This document shows positions 8,163 through 17,665 of a stretch of 64,000 nt of DNA, one piece after another; position 1 is the first letter of the stretch, and every line of letters starts with the position of its first letter. This DNA comes from Thalassovita autumnalis. GTDB taxonomy: Bacteria > Pseudomonadota > Alphaproteobacteria > Rhodobacterales > Rhodobacteraceae. The translations under genes and the position numbers were made by a program. The stretch is from assembly GCF_001458255.1 (NCBI RefSeq), contig NZ_CYSB01000008.1:1-64000 (forward strand), read 5' to 3'. The notes beneath the pieces were generated by a model that searched no databases, had not been told where the DNA came from, and worked only from the letters and a program-made list of their open reading frames with translations.

Positions 8163-9341
8163 ATGCGCCTACTAGTTTCAGCTGACACTCACCTCGGATC
8201 ACCCATAAGATCTGTAGCACTGCGCAATCCCGACCTCGGAGATCGCTTGAAGCAGGCCAGCCGTGATGCCTTTGTCGAGATCGTTGATCTGGCGGTATCG
8301 GAACAGGTCGATGCGTTTGTGCTTGCGGGTGACATTTTTGACAATGGTTACCCGGATCTTAAGTCCCGTGCTTTCCTGATAACTCAGCTGGCGCGCGCCG
8401 CAGAAGCTGGGGTGCCTACGGTACTGATCCGGGGCAACCACGACGCGCTTTTGGATCACAATGCTCATGGAGACTTGGGGCCAAACATCCATCTTTTGCA
8501 CAAAGACGCTCCTACCGTCGAAATCGGTAATGCTGCGTTCCATGGCCTGTCTTTCGATACGGCGCATGTGGCAAAGAGCTTCCTACCGGACTACCCAGTT
8601 CCAGTTCCGGGAAAACGAAATATTGGTCTTATGCACACCTCGCTAGATGGTGCCCCAGGTCATGATCCCTATGCGCCTTGCGCTGAACAGGACCTGATGG
8701 GGCACGGTTTCGATCTTTGGTGTCTCGGGCACATTCACGCACCGTTTGAGCGAGTTGATGGATCGGTTCTGGCGGTTATGCCTGGTATCCCGCAACCGCG
8801 TCATTTTGGCGAGCGTCACGGGGGAACTGTGACCTTGGTTTCGATGGGGGATGGGGTCCCGGAATTTGAACGCCGAACGGTTGGGCGACTTGGCTTTTCT
8901 GAATGCTCTCTAGACCTAAGCGCATGTTCTGACCAACAAGAGGTACTTAGAAAATTGCGCGACGGCTTGATGACCGCGCAATCGCTAGGGCGCGATATAG
9001 CTGTGCGACTTAGCACTACTTCGGATCGATACGGTACTGAGCTTGTTACAGAACTGGCGTCAGAAGTCCTAGACAGTATTAATGGCGTATTCCTCGACAA
9101 GGTTAAATCGGCACCGCCGGTCAGCCAATCCAGTGCCGAGACTGATGATTTGGTTCGCTTGATGCAGGAGGAATTGACCGAAGATGGTTTTCGACAGGCC
9201 GCTCTCCAACAGCTCGAAGAACTGCGTCTAGCTATGCCGTCAGAAATCACAGACGAGTTTGCTGAGGACAGATTGGACGCACTTCTCGAAGAAGCGATTG
9301 CGGAAGTCTCTCTAAATCTGCATGCGGATATTTCCCAATGA
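8163..9341 (+). CDS. Mre11/SbcD-like (YhaO-type) DNA nuclease
   Basis: This 392-residue metallophosphoesterase has all the metal-binding motifs of SbcD/Mre11 nucleases: SADTHLGS (residues 6-13), AGDIFDNG (about 55-62), RGNHDA (about 95-101), GLMHTS (about 157) and GHIHAP (about 190). A helical, acidic tail follows. It should be a Mn-dependent exo/endonuclease working with the ATPase encoded next, whose ATG overlaps its TGA (ATGA, 9338-9341). The length fits the YhaO-type relatives. The ribosome-binding site is weak, so the start is less certain. The position on a mobile element beside an RloC-like gene suggests a defence or DNA-processing role rather than housekeeping repair. Confidence 0.85.
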   Translation: MRLLVSADTHLGSPIRSVALRNPDLGDRLKQASRDAFVEIVDLAVSEQVDAFVLAGDIFDNGYPDLKSRAFLITQLARAAEAGVPTVLIRGNHDALLDHNAHGDLGPNIHLLHKDAPTVEIGNAAFHGLSFDTAHVAKSFLPDYPVPVPGKRNIGLMHTSLDGAPGHDPYAPCAEQDLMGHGFDLWCLGHIHAPFERVDGSVLAVMPGIPQPRHFGERHGGTVTLVSMGDGVPEFERRTVGRLGFSECSLDLSACSDQQEVLRKLRDGLMTAQSLGRDIAVRLSTTSDRYGTELVTELASEVLDSINGVFLDKVKSAPPVSQSSAETDDLVRLMQEELTEDGFRQAALQQLEELRLAMPSEITDEFAEDRLDALLEEAIAEVSLNLHADISQ

Positions 9342-12300
9342 GATTGAACCGGTTGGATCTTATCCGTTATGGGCGCTTTAAAGATGCCGATATTTGTTTT
9401 CCAAAACCGGCCGATGGGAAGCCTGATGTAACGGTGGTTTTCGGACAGAACGAGGCAGGCAAGTCTACCGCTTTCAATGGTTTTCTGGAATTGCTTTTCG
9501 GTTTCAAAGGCGGGGCCCATCCCTACGCTTTCCGGTTCGATCGAAGTGATCTTGTGGTGGGTGCTGAACTTGATCTGCCTGAACGTGGAACCACCGTATT
9601 GCGTCGCAACAGCAAGAGAACCCAATCACTGCTGGACTCGAACGAACGCCCTATCAACGAGGCGATTTTGTCTGGAGCTCTGCACGGCCTGACTCGAGAC
9701 ACCTATGAGGAACGGTTTTCACTCAATGAGAAAGGTCTGCGAGAGGGCGGCGAGCGAATTGCCGGAGCGCAGGGTGACCTTGGCCAACTCCTGCATGCAG
9801 GTCTCTCCGGTCTGACAGGGATGGCTCAAACTCTGGATTCCTTGGCCGAGCGAGCAGACAAATTCTACAAGAAACGTGGTCGGGGTACGGTATTGAAGAC
9901 CGGCAGTGATCGCGTCAAAGAGATTGGTCGCGAATTGCGTGCTGATCACTTGACGACTGAGCGAGAGTGCAAACTTCGCCAAGATCGTGACCGGACAGTA
10001 GCCGATTTCGAAACTGCCGATGCTGAGCTTCGACAAGTTTATCAACGACAAGCAGCGTCGAAGGCTGCGGAGTTATGGTATGTTCGGACCGAGAAGATGG
10101 GGCAACTGACTGAAGCCTTGGCCGATTTTCCCGGCGGTCCCGACCTTGCCCCCGATGCGGCAGAGCGTGTCGCTGGCCTGGTCGAGAAAATCGCGGCTCA
10201 GTCGATCCGAGTCACTGAAGCGGAAGAAGAAATCGTCAAACTAGATCAGATCATCGATGACCACCCAATCGACAACTTGGCTCAGCCTTTGAAGGCAGAG
10301 TTGGAACGGCTTGATCAACTAACTTTTGATGGTGCACCGCTTTTGGGGCGCGCGAGCACCGCGAAGGCTGACCTCGACCGTCGCCGCGAAGACTTGGACA
10401 ACCTCGGAGAGCAAATAGACAAAGTATTGGTTCTCCTCGAGGTGCCGGATGCGCCGCCGTCCACAATCACCTTAGAGGCAAATGATTTGGAAGACATCGC
10501 CACCGCAGTGCAGGAGTGCTTGACGGCCAGTCTTTCAGCCAGTGCTGCAAAGGAGGCCGCTGAAGTCGCTCTCGTCCAACATGGCAAAGCGCCCTGTGAG
10601 CCGCAAGATTTGACGGCTCTGAGACTCGCCTTCGAAAAATGGAAAACCGTAGCGGATGTGTCCGCTTTCGAAGTTGCTCATGGCCAAACTTTGGCGCGCC
10701 TGACCAAGGTCGCAGCTGGTCTGCCGCAGTCTTGGATGGACCTTGTTGCAGCAGGCTTACCTGCGCGAGAAACGCTCGAAGAAGTCAGTCAGGATTGGGC
10801 AACCCTAACTGCCGATCTTGCGTCGGCCCGGAAAGACCTCGAGGCCCGTGTAGCCGAGTTGGTGGAGGCGCGGGCAGATCTAACGACGCAAGAGGCCGCA
10901 CCTGACGCCGTTGACATCGTCAAGACCGAAGAGACGCGGCGTCAGCGTGATATCGAATGGCAGCAGCATCGGGGCGATCTGACAAGTGAGACGGCTGACC
11001 AGTTCGAGGAGGCGATGTACGCTGATGACAGCGCCCGAGCTCATTACCTTACGGGGGCTGAGGCTCGGCAGCGGCTGTTGGCCGCACAGGGGAAGGTGCG
11101 GAGCGCTGAAGCCCGGCATGAAACTGCAAAGAACCGTCAAGACGACTTGATTGCGAGACATGACCGCTTGTCAGAAAGCTGTTCAAGATTGGCGCTGGCA
11201 CTGGGGTTTGAAGCAGGCACGCCCCCTTCGGCCTTCAACGCTCGCCAACAAGCTCTGACGACGGCGGCCGAAGCCGCGGCCGATGTTTCCAATGCTGAAA
11301 GAGCGTTGAAAGACCGTCTTTTGCAACAAGCGGAGGCTTACGATGCATTGACTGGAGCGGCGCGTCCCCTTGGGTATGATCCCGCGCAAGGTGATCTGCC
11401 CACTCAAATTCAGAGAGCGCTCACGTTGGAAAAAAGCGATCGCGAGGCTTGGGCCAAATGGCAGGATGGCAAGAAGACCATTGCTGAGTTGGAAAAAAAG
11501 GCTGAGCAAGCGAGCGACGATCTCGACTTCGCTTTGAATAAGCTTGAACAGTTAACTGTTGCGTTGCCGTTGCCGGATTGTTCGCTTGATGGTATTCGAG
11601 CCGCTTTGCCGCACCTTCGGAGCCTGCAGCAGCTTTATGGAGAGCATAGAAAGCTCTCAATGCGGATTGGGGCCTTGGAGCAAGCGATCGCTGCGCTGGC
11701 AGATAGCGCAGAGCGCTTGATCCGAATTCTGGGGGATCCTGAAAACGATGCAGATCCTGTCCAGATCATCGACCGCGCTCGCTCGCGTCAAGCTTTGGCC
11801 GTGCGGGCAGACGAAAAACGGGAAGAGGCGGTTCTGCGACGGGATGAACTTGACCGTTTCAAACGTAGCGAAGAGACGGAGCTTCAGGACGCGAACGCCC
11901 ACCTAGAATCTTGTTTCGAAGGGCAAGGACGTCAGGACTTGATGCCTCGCGATCGTGTTGCAAAGTTGGTTGAACGTGATCGTCTTCGAGCGGAAAAGGC
12001 AATTGCGGCACGTGAACGCCAAAAAGCCCGAGAAGGAGTCGATGCCGATCTTTTCGCCGAGGAACTAGATCGGATGCCTGACGCCACGCGCCCGACAGAG
12101 CTGGAACAGGCGCAGCAAGACGCACAGCTCACCCGGGACGCCGCCCGCGATGCTCAGCGAGAAGCTGACCGTCTATATCGCGAAGCTTTTCAAGCCGCCG
12201 ACCGCAGCGACCTCGCGACCGAACAAGCGACACTGCTGGAAGAGCTACGGAGCGGCGCGCGTCAGGCGGCTGTGGCTAGACTCGGAGTGCTGGCGGCACG

Positions 12301-12739
12301 AGGGGCGCTGCGTCGCCTTGCGGCAGAGCGGCGCGGCAGCATGCTGCGCGACGTCGAAGAGGCTTTCGTCACCATGACCTCCCCGGCCTGGACCGGTGTT
12401 GATGTCTGGACACAGTCCGAAGGCGAAAAGCTCGTCGGTATTCAGCCAGATGGAAACACGGTTCCTGTGGAGCAGATGTCGACGGGCACAATGGGTCAGC
12501 TGTACTTTGCGTTGCGTCTTGCTGGATATCGCAGCTTTGCGCGTGACCCTGGCCCACTGCCGATGGTCCTGGACGATATCATGGAGACATTTGACGATGT
12601 GCGGGCACGAGCGGCCTTGCAACTCTGTGCCGAGATCGGCGCGAACGGACAAGCAATCCTCTTCACACACCACGCGCATCTGGTCGAGTTGGCAAGAGAC
12701 TGTATCGATGGGGTGGCGATCGTAAACATGCCAGACTGA
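9338..12739 (+). CDS. Rad50/SbcC-like (YhaN-type) SMC ATPase
   Basis: This 1133-residue partner of the Mre11-like nuclease has Walker A GQNEAGKST (36-44), about 900 residues of Glu/Arg/Ala/Leu-rich coiled coil, then the ABC signature MSTGTMGQL (near 1046) and Walker B LPMVLDDIMETF (near 1076), with an H-loop FTHH. The N-terminal MRLNRLDLIRYGRFKD is typical of YhaN-like ATPases (COG4717). I see no CxxC hook in the coiled coil, unlike E. coli SbcC and Rad50. The pair is translationally coupled. It ends 86 bases from the convergent virB6 gene. Confidence 0.82.
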   Translation: MRLNRLDLIRYGRFKDADICFPKPADGKPDVTVVFGQNEAGKSTAFNGFLELLFGFKGGAHPYAFRFDRSDLVVGAELDLPERGTTVLRRNSKRTQSLLDSNERPINEAILSGALHGLTRDTYEERFSLNEKGLREGGERIAGAQGDLGQLLHAGLSGLTGMAQTLDSLAERADKFYKKRGRGTVLKTGSDRVKEIGRELRADHLTTERECKLRQDRDRTVADFETADAELRQVYQRQAASKAAELWYVRTEKMGQLTEALADFPGGPDLAPDAAERVAGLVEKIAAQSIRVTEAEEEIVKLDQIIDDHPIDNLAQPLKAELERLDQLTFDGAPLLGRASTAKADLDRRREDLDNLGEQIDKVLVLLEVPDAPPSTITLEANDLEDIATAVQECLTASLSASAAKEAAEVALVQHGKAPCEPQDLTALRLAFEKWKTVADVSAFEVAHGQTLARLTKVAAGLPQSWMDLVAAGLPARETLEEVSQDWATLTADLASARKDLEARVAELVEARADLTTQEAAPDAVDIVKTEETRRQRDIEWQQHRGDLTSETADQFEEAMYADDSARAHYLTGAEARQRLLAAQGKVRSAEARHETAKNRQDDLIARHDRLSESCSRLALALGFEAGTPPSAFNARQQALTTAAEAAADVSNAERALKDRLLQQAEAYDALTGAARPLGYDPAQGDLPTQIQRALTLEKSDREAWAKWQDGKKTIAELEKKAEQASDDLDFALNKLEQLTVALPLPDCSLDGIRAALPHLRSLQQLYGEHRKLSMRIGALEQAIAALADSAERLIRILGDPENDADPVQIIDRARSRQALAVRADEKREEAVLRRDELDRFKRSEETELQDANAHLESCFEGQGRQDLMPRDRVAKLVERDRLRAEKAIAARERQKAREGVDADLFAEELDRMPDATRPTELEQAQQDAQLTRDAARDAQREADRLYREAFQAADRSDLATEQATLLEELRSGARQAAVARLGVLAARGALRRLAAERRGSMLRDVEEAFVTMTSPAWTGVDVWTQSEGEKLVGIQPDGNTVPVEQMSTGTMGQLYFALRLAGYRSFARDPGPLPMVLDDIMETFDDVRARAALQLCAEIGANGQAILFTHHAHLVELARDCIDGVAIVNMPD

Positions 12740-12825
12740 ACTTTAGTCTGAACTAATGACGAGACTGCCGCGCAAAACCCTGGAATCTGGCTGTAGCGTT
12801 CTAAGGCCAACTTGCCCCATGACCA

Positions 12826-13824
12826 TTATTCCAACCGCTTCGCCCGTTCAGCAACTCTCTGAACCATCGAAACGGTCGCGCCACCTGCCTGCCGTATCCC
12901 AGCCCCCGCGATCTCAGCATTCGATCTGGTCCCAAACCTTGCCCGCGCCCGTGACCCCTTGGTTCCAATCAACCCTTTTGCGAAGCCGCCAGGACCCGGA
13001 ATGCTTGGCGGTCCGGCCATCATGAAATTGCCTGAGATGGAGCGCACGATCAGCGGGGTGGCGATGATCATGCCGCCTGCGAGGAACATCATCATAAAGA
13101 AGGGCACAAGTGCACCGATGTTGCTCGCGCCAGAGGGATCTCCGAGTTCGGTCATCAGCGAGCGCGACATCCCGACGACGGTGGAAAACACGCCTGCGAT
13201 CACGAGGGGGTAGAGCGCGTAGGATACTGTGCTGGACAGCCAGCGGTGGAAATAGTCCTTGCTGACATCAAAAAGCGAAAGCGCGATCATGATGGGGGCG
13301 ATGCCGATCATGAAGGCCAGCATGATCTTGGCGAAGATCAGGACCAGGCCGCAGAGCGCGCCGATGACGCCTAGTAGGAATGCGCCGATCGCTCCGATCA
13401 GGGCTCCGGCCATCCAATGCATGTTGTCTCCGGCGGCATTCAGGTAGTCGCCAAATTCCTCGATGAGATCGTCGAAGGCCTCGGCAAAGTAGGTTGCACC
13501 CGCGCCGCCTCCGCCAAGGCCTGCCACCATGCCGCCCGCGAGCTGGTCGAGCCCGTTGATAAGGGCGCTGGCTACCGCGTTGAATTGGACCCAGTTCATT
13601 GCGAATAAAGAGATCAGCATGAGCTTGAGGGCGAACCAAAAGGCGGTTCGCCCATCCATCGATTTGTACTGAAACACCATGTTGAGGAAGACGCCGATCA
13701 CGGCGAGCGTGGAGGCGACCGCAATGACGCCGCCAAGCTGTCCGGCGACGTTGCCAAAGGTGGTTTGGGCTGCGTCTTCCAGAAAATTGTCGGTGGTCTC
13801 TACCATCCAGGTGACGACGCCCAT
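12826..13824 (-). CDS. virB6: Type IV secretion protein VirB6
   Basis: This 332-residue polytopic inner-membrane protein has at least six hydrophobic segments, including VIAVASTLAVIGVFLNMVF and GALIGAIGAFLLGVIGALCG. It has the VirB6/TrbL pattern of a central block of helices followed by a polar C-tail. VirB6 forms part of the inner-membrane platform. GAGGAAG lies 6 bases before the ATG. It is the last gene of the minus-strand virB operon, after the DUF4177-like gene. Confidence 0.88.
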   Translation of the reverse strand: MGVVTWMVETTDNFLEDAAQTTFGNVAGQLGGVIAVASTLAVIGVFLNMVFQYKSMDGRTAFWFALKLMLISLFAMNWVQFNAVASALINGLDQLAGGMVAGLGGGGAGATYFAEAFDDLIEEFGDYLNAAGDNMHWMAGALIGAIGAFLLGVIGALCGLVLIFAKIMLAFMIGIAPIMIALSLFDVSKDYFHRWLSSTVSYALYPLVIAGVFSTVVGMSRSLMTELGDPSGASNIGALVPFFMMMFLAGGMIIATPLIVRSISGNFMMAGPPSIPGPGGFAKGLIGTKGSRARARFGTRSNAEIAGAGIRQAGGATVSMVQRVAERAKRLE

Positions 13825-13844
13825 CGGATCTTCCTCGGTCTGCT

Positions 13845-14021
13845 TTAGGCGCTCGCGCCGGTGCGTCGTTTCATGAAGGCCTTCAGGATATGCTCGCCGT
13901 CAAAATCCGGCACGACCGAGACCAGCTCCCAGCCGTCTTGGCCAAGAGCCGTCAGCTGCGCTTCGATCTTCGGTGGCTTTGTCTTGGCGGTGTTGATCTG
14001 TTCAATCTTGTATTCAAACAT
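13845..14021 (-). CDS. DUF4177-like small protein, 58 aa
   Basis: The sequence MFEYKIEQINTAK...LTALGQDGWELVSVVPDF matches the DUF4177 pattern (an N-terminal YK strand, then GWELVSV). The function of the family is unknown. The ATG at 14021 is chosen over the one at 14090 because AAAGGAAA precedes it and because it overlaps the virB11 stop by 8 bases, as expected for coupling. It sits between virB11 and virB6, an accessory slot in this operon. Confidence 0.7.
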   Translation of the reverse strand: MFEYKIEQINTAKTKPPKIEAQLTALGQDGWELVSVVPDFDGEHILKAFMKRRTGASA

Positions 14022-15009
14022 GAGCTGTTTCCTTTGAATGGGCCGGATCAATCGGCAGGTAGAATTCGGTGATGCCACGTGTGCCTTCATAGCGACCGGC
14101 CTGGATGATCACATCGATCGAGCGGGTGATGTAGTCGTTCATGTCCTGGTAGGTCATGGGCACGTCAGTTTTCAGGGCGGCGATGGCGAGGCGCTGCACG
14201 GCCAGCTGAGGGGTTTCAGCATGCAGCGTGGTGAGTGAGCCACCATGGCCCGTGTTTATGGCCTCCAGGAAGGTCATGGCCTCTTTGCCGCGCACTTCGC
14301 CTAAAACAATCCGGTCCGGCCGCATTCGCAGGGTGGAGGTCAGCAGGACATCAGCGCTGCGTGTGGCTTCGTCGCGATCAGACATCAGCGTGACGACATT
14401 GGGCTGCGTCGGACGCAGTTCAGCGGCCTCTTCGATCGTGACGATACGCTCGTCGGCGGGCACGAAGGAGAGGATTTTACGTGCCGTGACGGTCTTGCCG
14501 GTCGAGGTGCCACCAGAGACGATCATGTTGAGCTTGTGCGTGACGCAGAACTTGATCGCCGCATCGATGTCGCCGGTGGCCACGACATCGCGCAGCTCGG
14601 CGTTGCGCTTGCGCCGCGCACCTTCATTGTTGCGTTCTTTGCCGAAGAGATAAGACAGTTTGATCTGGTCCAATGGTAGGTCCGCAAAGAACCGCAAAGA
14701 AATCGCATAGCCGCCATCGACAGCGGGGGGCTGAATGACTTGCGCGCGGATTGGGCGGTCACGGTAGGTGATGCTGACCGACACGATGGGCTTGGTCCGG
14801 CTGAGCGTGGTGTTTGCGGCCGAAGCAATCTGATTGCCCAGGTCTTTGATTTCGTTGGGCGAGAGCGGTCGATTGACGGACCGCATAAAGTGATCCCCCT
14901 GAAACTCCGCCCACAGCGTGCCGTCGGGGTTGATGCAAAGCTCGATCAGCTTTGGATCACGCGCTTCGGGGATCTTGTCCATCGAGCTTTGCAGATAGCT
15001 GGCCGCCAT
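14014..15009 (-). CDS. virB11: Type IV secretion ATPase VirB11
   Basis: This 331-residue hexameric traffic ATPase lies at the base of the channel. The Walker A motif SGGTSTGKTVTARKIL lies near residues 163-178, followed by Asp/Glu boxes (IVTIEEAAELR) and the His box (GHGGSLTTLHAETP). Length and motif order are standard for VirB11. It starts 2 bases after the virB10 stop. Confidence 0.95.
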   Translation of the reverse strand: MAASYLQSSMDKIPEARDPKLIELCINPDGTLWAEFQGDHFMRSVNRPLSPNEIKDLGNQIASAANTTLSRTKPIVSVSITYRDRPIRAQVIQPPAVDGGYAISLRFFADLPLDQIKLSYLFGKERNNEGARRKRNAELRDVVATGDIDAAIKFCVTHKLNMIVSGGTSTGKTVTARKILSFVPADERIVTIEEAAELRPTQPNVVTLMSDRDEATRSADVLLTSTLRMRPDRIVLGEVRGKEAMTFLEAINTGHGGSLTTLHAETPQLAVQRLAIAALKTDVPMTYQDMNDYITRSIDVIIQAGRYEGTRGITEFYLPIDPAHSKETAHV

Positions 15010-15011
15010 GA

Positions 15012-16319
15012 TCAGGAAATCTCCAGATCGCGATCAACCATCACGGTGACACGGGCACCTTGATCGACATAGATCACGGGCGATACAGAGAGATATTCGC
15101 CAATCACGCTTTGCGCGCTGTCCTGAAGGTCTTCGCCAATGCCCTCGAGCACGTCCGACGCAATCTCATCTTCGGTGTTCTGGGCTGCCACGGCGGGCAA
15201 GGCTCCTATCAGCGATATCAGGGCGGCTGAACCGAACCGCGTGCCAAAACGGCTATCGACAAAACCGGTAGTGCCGGACCGCCCCAGTTCATCGCCCCCG
15301 AAGGCGCTGATTTCGACGGTCTGGTTGCTGGGCAGAATGATCCGGTCCCAGGCGATCGTCACGCGTTGCTGTGCGATGTCGAGGCCGGATTGATACCTCC
15401 CGATCAGACGCGCGCCGCGCGGTATCAGAACTCGTGATCCGTCATAGGCGTGGACGTCTTCAGACACCATCGCACGGACCTGACCGGCGAGCGAGCTGTC
15501 GATTGCGGTCTCCAGGACTGCCTGGATCATCGTGCCCTGAACAACCGTGTTTGACGGGTTCACAATCAACTGGGCCTGCGTTACCTCAGCGGGTTCAGCG
15601 CCATTGCGGACGAAGTCTGTTTCGCCATCAAGCCTTCGCTGCTGCGCGGGGGTTTCATTGTTGCCGTTACCCGATCCGCCAAAGGCGATGATTGGGCTGG
15701 CGATGCGGGCTTGGAGTTCGTCAAGTTCGGCTTGCCGCCGTCGTTCCAGCTCCTGAAGGCGCAGTTCCTCGGCCGTGGGGCCGGTTGGTGCGGGCGTGCG
15801 CGGGGCTTCCAGGCGTGCAAGCTCCAGATCGTTCTGCAGACGCTGGATTTGCCGCGCGCGTTCTTCCAACTCCTCGCGCAAAGCGGCTTGCGTTGCTGTC
15901 GCCTCGCTGCGCAGGGCATCGATCTCTGCGCCCAAGGTATCCAGCGCGTCTGTATTGACGGTCGGAGCCTCAGGTGCTGGCGCGTTGCGCAGTGCTTCAA
16001 GTTCGGCCCGCATAGCTTCCATTTGCGCGCGTAGCTCTTCTGTTTCGCTGTCTGGTTCCGGCGGCGGGGTAGTGTCAATCGGTGCAGGCGTGGACTCGAG
16101 CGCACCAAAGCCCGGTCCCGCCGCTTGGAATTCATCCGGTGAGGCGGTTTCCAGGCTTTCGGGTTCAGAGCCGCCAGAGAACAACAGCAAGAGACCACCA
16201 AGGGCTGCGATTGCTCCGATGCCTAGGGCAATCGTGACAACAGATGGCGGTGCATTTCGGTTTTGTGGTTTTCCTTCAAGCGCTTCGAGCCGCTTCTTAA
16301 GCTCAGCTGTTTCACTCAT
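15012..16319 (-). CDS. virB10: Type IV secretion protein VirB10
   Basis: This 435-residue protein spans both membranes. A cytoplasmic N-tail is followed by one transmembrane helix (IALGIGAIAALGGLLLLFSG, about 31-50), a Pro/Glu-rich and coiled-coil region (about 55-200), and the C-terminal TrbI/VirB10 beta-barrel domain (QGTMIQAVLETAIDSSLAG..., ...RVLIPRGARLIGRYQSG). It forms the core complex with VirB9 and the VirB7-like lipoprotein. It overlaps virB9 by 8 bases. Confidence 0.95.
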   Translation of the reverse strand: MSETAELKKRLEALEGKPQNRNAPPSVVTIALGIGAIAALGGLLLLFSGGSEPESLETASPDEFQAAGPGFGALESTPAPIDTTPPPEPDSETEELRAQMEAMRAELEALRNAPAPEAPTVNTDALDTLGAEIDALRSEATATQAALREELEERARQIQRLQNDLELARLEAPRTPAPTGPTAEELRLQELERRRQAELDELQARIASPIIAFGGSGNGNNETPAQQRRLDGETDFVRNGAEPAEVTQAQLIVNPSNTVVQGTMIQAVLETAIDSSLAGQVRAMVSEDVHAYDGSRVLIPRGARLIGRYQSGLDIAQQRVTIAWDRIILPSNQTVEISAFGGDELGRSGTTGFVDSRFGTRFGSAALISLIGALPAVAAQNTEDEIASDVLEGIGEDLQDSAQSVIGEYLSVSPVIYVDQGARVTVMVDRDLEIS

Positions 16320-17007
16320 CGGGGTTTGCCTCGCTCATCTCTTGGACGCAGATCTCATCCTCACCGAGCCTGAGAACCCATCGATCGCTGACACCTGACA
16401 CACGGATCACGCCGTCTGGCCTTGCGAGAGCATTCACGCTGCGCTCATTGCCAGCCGACCAGCGAAAGATTGCGGGCAACGGCGCGTTTGCGGCGAAGCG
16501 GAAATAGGTGAAGGTGCCGTCATCCCAAATCTCGCGTGGGGTAATCTCGGATCGGGCGCTGACGCCATAGGCGTGGTTTGCAGGTTGGCTTGCGGCCCCT
16601 CGAGATTGCTGGGGAGCCGCCTCAGGATAGGTGAAACGGATGACGTAGAAGGTCGGCGAACTCGCTTCGGTCACGTTGAAATAATAGCTGCGCCGGTTGG
16701 TGTAGACGGTGATGTTGGTATGCGCGCCGCGTGTGACGGGCTTGATCGCAAAAGCCTGACCACCGGGCACGCCGTCCAAAAGGAAGCCCTCGGTATCGCC
16801 TGCAATGATCGAGCGGATGGTTTCGCCCTGGCCAAACTCAATGCTGGTCACATGGGTCAGGCTGGTGCGGATGCGATAGACCTGCCCATCCTGATAGGTG
16901 GCCAGCCGGACGCGGGCATCATAGGGGCCTTGGCGCGGCTGGGTTTCTGCATAGGCGGTGCCAGCAAGCGGAACAAAGAGGGCGAGGATCAGGAACAGGC
17001 GGCGCAT
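16312..17007 (-). CDS. virB9: Type IV secretion protein VirB9
   Basis: This 231-residue periplasmic and outer-membrane core-complex protein has a signal peptide (MRRLFLILALFVPLAGTAYA). VirB9 features follow: YDARVRLATYQDGQVYRI near the N-terminus, then NITVYTNRRSYYFNV, and the C-terminal domain with VSDRWVLRLGEDEICV. It starts 3 bases after the virB8 stop. Confidence 0.93.
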   Translation of the reverse strand: MRRLFLILALFVPLAGTAYAETQPRQGPYDARVRLATYQDGQVYRIRTSLTHVTSIEFGQGETIRSIIAGDTEGFLLDGVPGGQAFAIKPVTRGAHTNITVYTNRRSYYFNVTEASSPTFYVIRFTYPEAAPQQSRGAASQPANHAYGVSARSEITPREIWDDGTFTYFRFAANAPLPAIFRWSAGNERSVNALARPDGVIRVSGVSDRWVLRLGEDEICVQEMSEANPDE

Positions 17008-17010
17008 GGG

Positions 17011-17661
17011 TTACTCCAAACGATCCGAGCGGATCGCGTATTCTGTGACAGTGAAGCCGAAAGGGTTCTGCCAGACGTCGTCGATCGACCGGCTGTTCTC
17101 GGGCCGAAACTCAAACATCAGAGTTGCGGTGAAGAGCCCGTTTTGACTGCCGCGCGGCGAGCTCAGCCGCTTGCGCAGACGCACCTGGGCACGGTTGGCG
17201 CTGATATGGGTGATCGAAAGCACCTCGACATCAAGCCGGGCATCTGTGCCATAGCTGTCCGGCGGATAGGCCTCATGGCCGCTGGTCCAAAGCGCGCGCA
17301 GCCCGGCGGCGGCTGCGCTGTCCGACTGATCCAGGACCCGCCGCACGCGCACATCATTGTCGAGCTGATTGTATGTCTCTCGATCAATGACGTAGCGGTA
17401 GACCTGTGCCTCGATGATAGCGGGGCGTTCCGTGAGTGAGACGGCTTCAACCATTGCATTGGGGAGGGCCATGCCGGTTTCGCTATCAAAGGGCACGATC
17501 ATGGGCGGCGGGTCCACGTCGAACAGGGCAACGAGGGCAGCGGCGAGGCAACCTGCCATGCCAAACGCCATGCCTGTCAGCCCCAGCTTCTGCCACATGA
17601 GCTCGCGTCGTCGTGCGCCGTAGACGAGCTCCTCTTCGATGATTTCTGCCTCGCTGTTCAT
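17011..17661 (-). CDS. virB8: Type IV secretion protein VirB8
   Basis: This 216-residue bitopic inner-membrane scaffold protein has an acidic N-tail (MNSEAEIIEEELVYGARRR), one transmembrane helix (LGLTGMAFGMAGCLAAALVAL) and a periplasmic NTF2-like domain. The longer frame to 17736 overlaps virB5. The ATG at 17661 is preferred because it just touches the virB5 end and gives the usual VirB8 length. Confidence 0.9.
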   Translation of the reverse strand: MNSEAEIIEEELVYGARRRELMWQKLGLTGMAFGMAGCLAAALVALFDVDPPPMIVPFDSETGMALPNAMVEAVSLTERPAIIEAQVYRYVIDRETYNQLDNDVRVRRVLDQSDSAAAAGLRALWTSGHEAYPPDSYGTDARLDVEVLSITHISANRAQVRLRKRLSSPRGSQNGLFTATLMFEFRPENSRSIDDVWQNPFGFTVTEYAIRSDRLE

Positions 17662-17665
17662 GGCA

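Noticed and set aside
16573-17439. Plus-strand ORF of 288 codons opposite virB8 and virB9
   Set aside because: Antisense shadow in a high-GC operon with standard VirB motifs on the other strand.
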